Origin: an uncultured Clostridia bacterium
Lineage (GTDB): Bacteria; Bacillota; Clostridia; Christensenellales; Aristaeellaceae
Assembly (NCBI GenBank): GCA_937886445.1
Contig: CALGBY010000100.1
Coordinates: forward strand, 1 to 39,584
Direction of reading: 5' to 3'
DNA length: 39,584 nucleotides
Part shown: positions 34,398 to 39,584 of the stretch, one piece after another
How positions within the stretch are numbered: position 1 is the first letter of the stretch
How the letters are laid out: every line of letters begins with the position of its first letter
Position numbers and translations under genes: made by a program
The notes under the pieces: generated by a model
What the model was told of the DNA's origin: nothing
The model's input: only the letters and a program-made list of their open reading frames with translations
Database searches by the model: none

Positions 34398-34440
34398 CAA
34401 ACTTTTATAGTCTGCCCTCTGGAAGATGCAACGATGATGG
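34398..34440 (-). repeat. Degenerate intergenic repeat, copy 2
   Basis: Resembles the element at 28279-28320 (shared AAACTT, GCCCTC/T, GGAAGA and CGATG blocks). It lies downstream of the 59-residue membrane gene in an AT-rich gap (34016-34468) that otherwise shows nothing supportable. Confidence 0.4.
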
Positions 34441-34468
34441 TTGAAGATTCTATATTGTTTGCGAGACA

Positions 34469-34648
34469 CTACCTATTGTGATCATAAGGTTCATCAATCT
34501 GCTTATCCTTCTGCTTACGATTAATGAATAACTTACATGAACTTTGTACTAGCACTAAAGTTAGACCAAATTTTGTGACAAGCTCTTTGCTAATATGAAG
34601 AATATCAAAAACCGACAGTAATAGAATTACAAGATACCTCGTCACCAC
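34469..34648 (-). CDS. 59-residue membrane protein coupled to the WG-repeat gene
   Basis: A short frame starting with GTG inside the last codons of the WG-repeat gene (GTGGTGACG overlaps its TGA). It encodes VVTRYLVILLLSVFDIL, then a polar part ending FINRKQKDKQIDEPYDHNR. About half of 47 aligned residues match the 65-residue protein at 30629-30826, but the basic N-terminal segment of that protein is missing here. It may be a 5'-truncated copy brought in with the locus, or a real coupled small membrane protein. Confidence 0.55.
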   Translation of the reverse strand: MVTRYLVILLLSVFDILHISKELVTKFGLTLVLVQSSCKLFINRKQKDKQIDEPYDHNR

Positions 34649-35850
34649 ATACTGACAACATTACCATTTTGATCAATACAAACATGATTCCCGTTAACAT
34701 CCATCAAAAAAGCGTAACTATCATAAAAAAAGGGCGATGACTCTGCATAGTATATGCAGGGAATCACAAGTTGTCCAAAACGATCAATAAATCCCCATAA
34801 TCCATTCTGACAAATAGCGGCATAACCATTTGAAAAAGGCAGAGCCTTATCAAAAGTCATATCCGTCAACGCCTTTCCATGCTTGGTAATGTATGTCCAT
34901 TTTCCATCTAATAACTGTACACATATTGAATTTTCACGACATGGATATGCGAATAAATACTCTTTTTCACTGATTTTTTCACCTTTTGTGTTGTAAAAAG
35001 AAATAAATTGTCCAATCCGTAATGCAATGATTCCTTCCCTTGGATCATCAATATCCTCAGCTTGGATTCGTATTACCGTATCTGTCAACACATCATAAAT
35101 GTAACATGCACCATTCGTTCCTATCATTGTAAAGATTCCATTTTCCGGTTCCAAACCAAATGCGGTAGCTTCCGAAAATATACGTTTTTTCTTATTACAA
35201 GCATCTTCTGCATAGATTACACCATTCTGGCTGTACATATAGACTCCTTCAGAAAATGGTGTACAATAGTCCATATGATCCATCAAAATTTTGCCGGCAT
35301 AATCAACATATGCACACTCTCCTGTGTTCTCCACCACGCAGAAAAAGCCCTCTGAATAGAATAATATGTCATCATATTCCTCCGGAACTATAACCTCTCC
35401 ATCACACGTGACCACACCCGCCTTAGCATCTTTCATATATTGTAGCATTTTCCCATTCGACCCCTCTATGGGCAGTAAACCATCCACGGGTCCAAAGAGA
35501 GCCTTTCCTCCTTCAGTACTAAACAAGTAGACTCCCGTTTCATCAGTTGCAATAATACAGCACTTTTCACAGAATAGTTCGTTATACTCACATGGAATTA
35601 TCTCAATTCCATTATTTTGAAGTAAACCATATCTATTGTTTTGAGATACATAAATCAAATTTTCGTCGATTGGATATGCAGTATCATACAGCGCTTCCCT
35701 GACAATTCTGCTCTTTGAATCAAGAATCCCAAATTTTCCGTATTCATTATACAATGTAAATCCACCAATTGAACTAAAAACCATAGTTTCCGCCATTCCA
35801 TTATTTACAGTTCCAAGTAATAACATTATAACACAGAGTAAAGCCCTCAT
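34642..35850 (-). CDS. Exported WG-repeat protein 1
   Basis: A 402-residue secreted protein. A signal peptide spans about 1-20 (ALLCVIMLLLGTVNNGMA). The body consists of six to seven WG/KWG-type beta repeats such as KFGILDSKSRIV, RYGLLQNNGIEIIPCEY, KAGVVTCDGEVIVPEEYD and LWGFIDRFGQLVIPCIYY. Such repeats form a beta scaffold that probably binds proteins. AAGGAGG eight to nine bases before the ATG. It lies 17 bases after a truncated gene fragment that may be a toxin tip, and resembles in type and position the WG-repeat gene at 37598. An immunity role is inferred from that position. AT-rich compared with the chromosome core. Confidence 0.8.
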   Translation of the reverse strand: MRALLCVIMLLLGTVNNGMAETMVFSSIGGFTLYNEYGKFGILDSKSRIVREALYDTAYPIDENLIYVSQNNRYGLLQNNGIEIIPCEYNELFCEKCCIIATDETGVYLFSTEGGKALFGPVDGLLPIEGSNGKMLQYMKDAKAGVVTCDGEVIVPEEYDDILFYSEGFFCVVENTGECAYVDYAGKILMDHMDYCTPFSEGVYMYSQNGVIYAEDACNKKKRIFSEATAFGLEPENGIFTMIGTNGACYIYDVLTDTVIRIQAEDIDDPREGIIALRIGQFISFYNTKGEKISEKEYLFAYPCRENSICVQLLDGKWTYITKHGKALTDMTFDKALPFSNGYAAICQNGLWGFIDRFGQLVIPCIYYAESSPFFYDSYAFLMDVNGNHVCIDQNGNVVSMW

Positions 35851-35867
35851 TTATTGACACCTCCTTG

Positions 35868-36068
35868 TTATCTTACAGTATAATCAACATAGTCCAAGGA
35901 AATTCCTTCTCTCCACATCATAACGTTCCATCCCCAATCTCTAAATTTTTCTATCGTAAAGTCATTTTCAACAACACCATCAATTTTATCCGTCTTATTA
36001 TTTCGATGAGCAGAATGAAGTATGACAATATGAAGCATATTATCTTCATCTCTGTATGTTCTTGGAAA
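35868..36068 (-). pseudogene. 5'-truncated gene end (possible Rhs toxin tip)
   Basis: A 66-codon frame without a proper start, preceded by TGA. It encodes FPRTYRDEDNMLHIVILHSA..., then VENDFTIEKFRDWGWNV, ending in VDYTVR. The fold is not recognised. It ends 17 bases before exported WG-repeat protein 1 and lies 33 bases beyond the end of a mobile element. The missing 5' part was probably lost with the insertions. By position it could be the C-terminal end of the disrupted orphan Rhs protein that starts at 37591. Confidence 0.5.
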
Positions 36069-36101
36069 TCATTTTGTCAAGGGGGAATTCAACAATTATT
36101 A

Positions 36102-36280
36102 GGTTCTTCACGGAAACTTAGGCTATAGTCATTCCAAGGCTGCTATGAGATTATCGTGGCGTTGCCACGAAAGAAACGGCAATGAAGGAAAATCAACGCC
36201 TGTACGTCGTTATCTCCATGTGACGTCTTCATGACTGATGGCATATATGGTATTCATGGCCTAACTTTCCGTGAAGAGCC
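36102..36280. mobile_element. 179-bp ISL3-like miniature element
   Basis: Terminal inverted repeats match at 22 of the first 25 positions: GGTTCTTCACGGAAACTTAG on the left and, reversed, GGCTCTTCACGGAAAGTTAG on the right. The flanks are AATTATTA (36094-36101) and AATTATTT (36281-36288), an 8-bp target duplication with one change. GG-starting ends and 8-bp duplications are typical of the ISL3 family. The inside has no transposase but contains a small hairpin CGTGGC-GTT-GCCACG (36155-36169). It is a non-autonomous copy lying in the decayed end of the IS5-like remnant. Confidence 0.75.
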
Positions 36281-36368
36281 AATTATTTCTGACGTTGTGA
36301 CTTGCACACCCGCATTTATTCTGCTTCTTCACTGTTTCAACATTCCAACAATCCTCGCTTCAAGGAAA

Positions 36369-37043
36369 CTACATCCATCCGCTATCAAGGTGGACCGTGT
36401 CTTCGGTACCTTCCAACAGCTTGGGGACCATGTTAATGTCATGAACATTAGCTGCTGTGGCTTCGATCTTGTTGACCAGGCCGGTATCCCGATCGACACC
36501 AATGTGTCCCTTGAAACCGAAGTACCACTGATTCCCTTTTTTGACTTGATGGGCTTCCGGATCACGCTCTTTCTTCTCATTCTTCGTTGATGAAGGAGCC
36601 GCAATCAGCGTAGAATCCACAATGGTACCCTTCATCAGCATCAGGCCGTTTTTCTTGAGTTGTTTGACTACATCTGCAAACAGTTTCTCCTGCATTTCGT
36701 TCTTGATGAGCAGATTCCGGAATCGGCCAATTGTATCGCCATTGGGCACCTGATTGCTGCTTGTCACGCTGCAAAATTCCGAAAAGGCCCGGCTGTCGAT
36801 TACTTCCGCTGCAACGGCCATGTCTGCTACATTGTACACCATTTGCAGCACATAAATTCGCAGCATCAGTTCCAGGTCGTAGGGCTTGTTCCCGCGCTCT
36901 CCTTTGTAATAGCACGGCTTGATCATCGCTACCCATTCGCCCCATGGTATCAGCTGGTCCATCTTCTCCAGAAATTCTTTCTTGTGTGTCTTCACTTCTG
37001 CCAGCTCATCCGTGAAGAACGACATGCTCATTTGCTTATCCAT
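36369..37043 (-). pseudogene. IS5-family transposase remnant
   Basis: The first 224 residues of an IS5-type transposase. The N-terminal DUF772-like part is FLEKMDQLIPWGEWVAMIKP, then GNKPYDLELMLRIYVLQMVY and NGDTIGRFRNLL. The first catalytic Asp is in GTIVDSTLIAAPSSTKN and the second in VHLDSGWM. The frame stops at TAG directly after that motif. Downstream, up to about 36290, scattered weak matches continue through further stops. The final part with the third catalytic residue is lost, so it cannot transpose on its own. It sits in the orphan Rhs gene, and its upstream end overlaps the fragment at 37028-37591. Confidence 0.85.
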
Positions 37044-37591
37044 ACTTCTATTATACCACAAAAGGACAGGCGTTGTTGTCCTTTGCCTGTCCTTCTGTGC
37101 GGTGTTGCCCTAAATTCTTCTTCCGGGGTATCAAAACAGTAATTGGCAGCCCCAGAAACCGCACCAATTACCCCGTTAACAATCATCTGGCCTTCTACTG
37201 CTATGCCTGTACCCGCAAATCCCCCAGATATAGCACCACTAATTGCTGCCACAGCAACTTGAGATCCATCTACAATTCCTGTTGTGAGTAACTGTGTCGT
37301 AACAGAGACAGCTGCCCCAATAACACCACCGACAATTGCACCAATAACAATGATCCAGAAATCGCCATCCTTGTCGGTGCGATGTACAGGATTATTATCA
37401 CAATAGCCAAATAGATTACGGTTCGCCTGTCCATACGCAAAGGTGGTTTCCTCAAGCGGTGTACCTGTCGGCTCCGTGCCGGGCGTGGTGTATGCAAAAC
37501 GCTGTTTCGACTGAATATTGCCACCCAAGTCATAAGCATAACGCCATGTTGTGCCGTTATTGCCGGAGGTTTTGTCGTTTTTGTCGTCCAC
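37028..37591 (-). pseudogene. Orphan Rhs core fragment, disrupted
   Basis: A 187-codon frame that begins in frame just after the stop of WG-repeat protein 2. It starts with Rhs/YD-repeat sequence (TTWRYAYDLGGNIQSKQRF), jumps at TTFAYG to the end of an Rhs core (NLFGYCDNNPVHRTDKDGD), and continues into a Gly/Ala-rich pre-toxin helix region (GAIVGGVIGAAVSVTTQLL). About 150 core residues are missing at the jump. After DTPEEEFRAT it runs into the IS5-like element. It is a typical orphan Rhs C-terminal module with a broken end, not a working gene. Confidence 0.8.
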
Positions 37592-37597
37592 ACGGAT

Positions 37598-38347
37598 TTA
37601 CTCTTCATCAAGGTCATGCCACTCGCTTATTCTACAACCGGATTCATCGATAAGGACCAGATTACCACCTGCTTTTGCGATCGTAAAACCATTGCAGTAC
37701 TCAAGAATTAAATCATACAGTGGGTAAACAATAATCTGCCCAGAACTATTGCATATTCCATAAAGTATATCATCTTCTTCATTTACCATGCCTATAATCA
37801 GTAAGCCATTATCCTGAACTGAACCTAAAGGAATGATCCTTTCTGGGAAGTTTATTGTACGACCATTTCTGTCAATAAGCGATGGATAGTCGTAAGACTT
37901 TCCATATATATAGACCAAAGCAAATCCATTGCGGAATTCGCTTTCCTCCCCAAAGAGCACATATGCCCCGTTAAGTATTATCTCACCAGTTATTCTATCA
38001 ACATACACGAGTTCTTCCGAATCAGTCTCGACAAGAATCGGGCAGGTTGGATCCCGACAAAACAAATCGTATATATTCAAATATTCCGCACAATGATAAG
38101 AATTACTATTTTTATCGATAAACCCATAGTGATTTGTAGTTTTGTCTACAAAAATGATTGAAAGATAAGTCTCAGTTACGAACTGGACATCTTCGTATTC
38201 CTCATATAACGTGATATGAGGTTCGTTTTGATTTCCATCAATTGAATACGGTATATAATAGTTTTCACATTCTGCTGGAACTCCAATACATGTAGCAAAA
38301 CATGCCAATACAATTAGAATTCCTGCTGTTTTTTTTATAGACAACAT
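37598..38347 (-). CDS. Exported WG-repeat protein 2 (candidate immunity protein)
   Basis: A 249-residue secreted protein. The signal peptide is at about 1-26 (KTAGILIVLACFATCIGVPA). Four to five WG-like repeats follow: HYGFIDKNSN, YPSLIDRNGRTINF, LYGICNSSGQIIVYPLYD and NLVLIDESGCRISEWHD. The ATG follows the Rhs stop with no gap, and its GAGGAGG ribosome site is inside the last Rhs codons, so translation is coupled. Genes at this position after a polymorphic toxin are normally its immunity gene, and an exported protein fits a toxin acting outside the cytoplasm. This role is inferred, not shown. Confidence 0.75.
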   Translation of the reverse strand: MLSIKKTAGILIVLACFATCIGVPAECENYYIPYSIDGNQNEPHITLYEEYEDVQFVTETYLSIIFVDKTTNHYGFIDKNSNSYHCAEYLNIYDLFCRDPTCPILVETDSEELVYVDRITGEIILNGAYVLFGEESEFRNGFALVYIYGKSYDYPSLIDRNGRTINFPERIIPLGSVQDNGLLIIGMVNEEDDILYGICNSSGQIIVYPLYDLILEYCNGFTIAKAGGNLVLIDESGCRISEWHDLDEE

Positions 38348-39584
38348 TCAATCCTCCTCATTAAATCGGGGCATGGTATAGAAATACCAGTTACTTTCAA
38401 GTTTTCCTGTTTTCTTGTTTCTCAACTTTTTATAGAAAGACGTTATATTGGGGCCCGCATTTGCATCAGTTTTAAACAAGGCTTCGCTTTGGGTTATTTT
38501 TTTCACACTTGTAGATTGAAATACTGCCCATTCGAGCCCGTTGCCAAAATCATAGAGCAAGAGTATACCGACGTGCCCTGTGCTTTTGTTATAGACTTCC
38601 ATTCCTTCCACTAAATCTACACACAAATCCCCATTGGCATCAAACAATCGTCCCTTTTGGCTTTCATCAACTTCGCCATACCTGTATGGTGCAGTATAGC
38701 TGCCTACCTGGCCTGTTATTTCGTACATAAGGTGGGAGCAATCAGTCCATCCTTTTTTCTTTAACGTTCCATCAGCGTTATATTCTGCTTCTCTGTATAA
38801 TCCCGAGTCATACCTATAGTCCTTCTTGTTTTCAAGATATTTCATTATTCTCGGCATGATTACAAGCCTAAAGTAGGAGTCATTGTCTATCTCGCATGTG
38901 ACATACCTATCATCATGCCCATTACGATCATAATAAGATATAGGCAAATTATGACAATAGCAATACAGATTCCCCTTAATCAGAGCATCCGCGCTCAAGA
39001 ACCTACACCACTCTGGCCTGTAATAGCGACTTCTTAGATAATACAGTCCAGTTTCCTCGTCCCACACATACCCCCTATAACTGAACGGCTGCACCGTCCC
39101 CAGCGTCCCTGCCATCGTGCCACTCTTTCCCGTCGGCTTCCCCCACGCGTCATAGAAGTACCGCACAACTTCATTGCCGTTCGCATCCACGATCCCGACA
39201 ATGTCCCCCTGCAAGTTCTTCACATACGCATAGCAGGTCCCGTTCCAGCTGACCACCGCCGGACTGTTACTTGCATCGTACCAGAAATGCAGCTGGTTGC
39301 TGCCCTGGATCATGTGTACGATGTTCTTGCCGTGCAGAATATACTTGGTCACAATGCCATTGACGGTCTTCTGCACGCGCAGACCGTCTTCATTGTACTC
39401 AAAGGAAGCGGTCGTGCCAGGCTTGCTCATGGAAGCAAGCTGCCGTCCGTTCTGCCAGGTGTATGTCCACGTGCCGTCGTTCAGCGGGTTGCCGATCTCG
39501 TCATAGGTGATGCTGCTGCCGTTATAGGCCGTCAGCTTGTCACGCCAGTTGGTATCCGTATAGCTGAAGGTATCGGTCTCGAGC
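38348..39584 (-). CDS. Rhs-repeat protein with NlpC/P60-like C-terminal toxin domain (5' end outside window)
   Basis: The last 411 residues of an Rhs/YD-repeat polymorphic toxin; the frame is open to the right edge. It starts with YD repeats (LETDTFSYTDTNWRDKLTAY, ITYDEIGNPLNDG) and runs through YVKNLQGDIVGIVD to the core signature ETGLYYLRSRYY and ADALIKGNLYCYCHNLPISY. The usual DPxG after the core is DRNG here. The C-terminal 190 residues contain KGWTDCSHLMYEIT (Cys) and STGHVGILLLYDFG (His), the spacing and context of an NlpC/P60-type peptidase. The core is GC-rich while the tip is AT-rich, so the tip was exchanged. Such domains usually cut peptidoglycan peptides. Stop and next start are adjacent. 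Confidence 0.85.
   Translation of the reverse strand, partial: LETDTFSYTDTNWRDKLTAYNGSSITYDEIGNPLNDGTWTYTWQNGRQLASMSKPGTTASFEYNEDGLRVQKTVNGIVTKYILHGKNIVHMIQGSNQLHFWYDASNSPAVVSWNGTCYAYVKNLQGDIVGIVDANGNEVVRYFYDAWGKPTGKSGTMAGTLGTVQPFSYRGYVWDEETGLYYLRSRYYRPEWCRFLSADALIKGNLYCYCHNLPISYYDRNGHDDRYVTCEIDNDSYFRLVIMPRIMKYLENKKDYRYDSGLYREAEYNADGTLKKKGWTDCSHLMYEITGQVGSYTAPYRYGEVDESQKGRLFDANGDLCVDLVEGMEVYNKSTGHVGILLLYDFGNGLEWAVFQSTSVKKITQSEALFKTDANAGPNITSFYKKLRNKKTGKLESNWYFYTMPRFNEED

Noticed and set aside
34233..34469. 78-codon frame starting at TAGTG after the 59-residue gene
   Set aside because: The overlap looks like coupling, but the composition is not protein-like and it reads through the degenerate repeat.
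36155..36169. Hairpin inside the miniature element as a terminator
   Set aside because: A 6-bp stem with no T-run on either strand.
37062..37094. 10-bp inverted repeat AAGGACAGGC/GCCTGTCCTT before the IS5 transposase as a terminator
   Set aside because: The tail is only TTGTGG; it is more likely part of the insertion-element end than a terminator.

Overview
The window reads as a chromosome segment of a Gram-positive, low-GC-phylum (Bacillota/Clostridia-type) anaerobe with a locally GC-rich genome. The reasons are a SepF/YlmE/DivIVA division cluster, sigma-A promoters with strong AGGAGG ribosome sites, a CcpA/LacI-type operator, a pyrimidine-nucleoside phosphorylase of the Pdp type, and many small Gly/Ala-rich or zinc-ribbon membrane proteins typical of gut and rumen Clostridia. 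The species cannot be named from the sequence.

Layout. (1) 0.1-2.6 kb, minus strand: a LysR regulator followed by an SLC13/DASS-type anion symporter. (2) 2.7-11.9 kb, minus strand: a housekeeping operon in the order lepA, cvpA, a COG2509-like flavoprotein, an HlyD-like membrane protein, yggS, sepF, divIVA, truA. It starts at a near-consensus promoter (11881-11909) and ends at a terminator (2648-2685). (3) 11.9-12.3 kb: an intergenic stretch packed with hairpins, including a 75-bp palindrome. (4) 12.3-18.5 kb, plus strand: a sugar-acid island with a KdgF-like cupin, a three-gene ABC sugar importer under a promoter carrying a perfect 12-bp palindrome between -35 and -10, and a cytoplasmic GH43-GH28-like fusion enzyme. 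Together they suggest import and intracellular breakdown of plant cell-wall (probably pectic) oligosaccharides. (5) 18.7-25.1 kb, plus strand: pyrimidine-nucleoside phosphorylase, an exported protein, a 1010-residue zinc-ribbon/TPR-like membrane protein and an overlapping acyltransferase. (6) 25.3-27.0 kb, minus strand: a fumarate-reductase-like flavoprotein.

(7) From 27 kb to the right edge every gene is on the minus strand, the DNA is visibly more AT-rich and many genes are broken. This part holds membrane and exported proteins, decayed lipoprotein genes, a phosphodiester glycosidase and a thioesterase. It ends in the most interesting region, an Rhs polymorphic-toxin locus. An Rhs gene entering from the right edge carries an NlpC/P60-like C-terminal domain (visible Cys and His motifs). 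It is followed with no spacing by an exported WG-repeat protein, then by an orphan Rhs core fragment broken by an IS5-like transposase remnant, then a 179-bp ISL3-like miniature element with matching 8-bp flanks, then the 3' end of another gene directly upstream of a second exported WG-repeat protein, and a 59-residue membrane protein. The pattern (toxin tip plus WG-repeat protein, twice, the second copy on a degraded orphan) suggests that exported WG-repeat proteins act as immunity proteins here. That is an inference, not shown.

No rRNA, tRNA, CRISPR array or replication origin was recognised.
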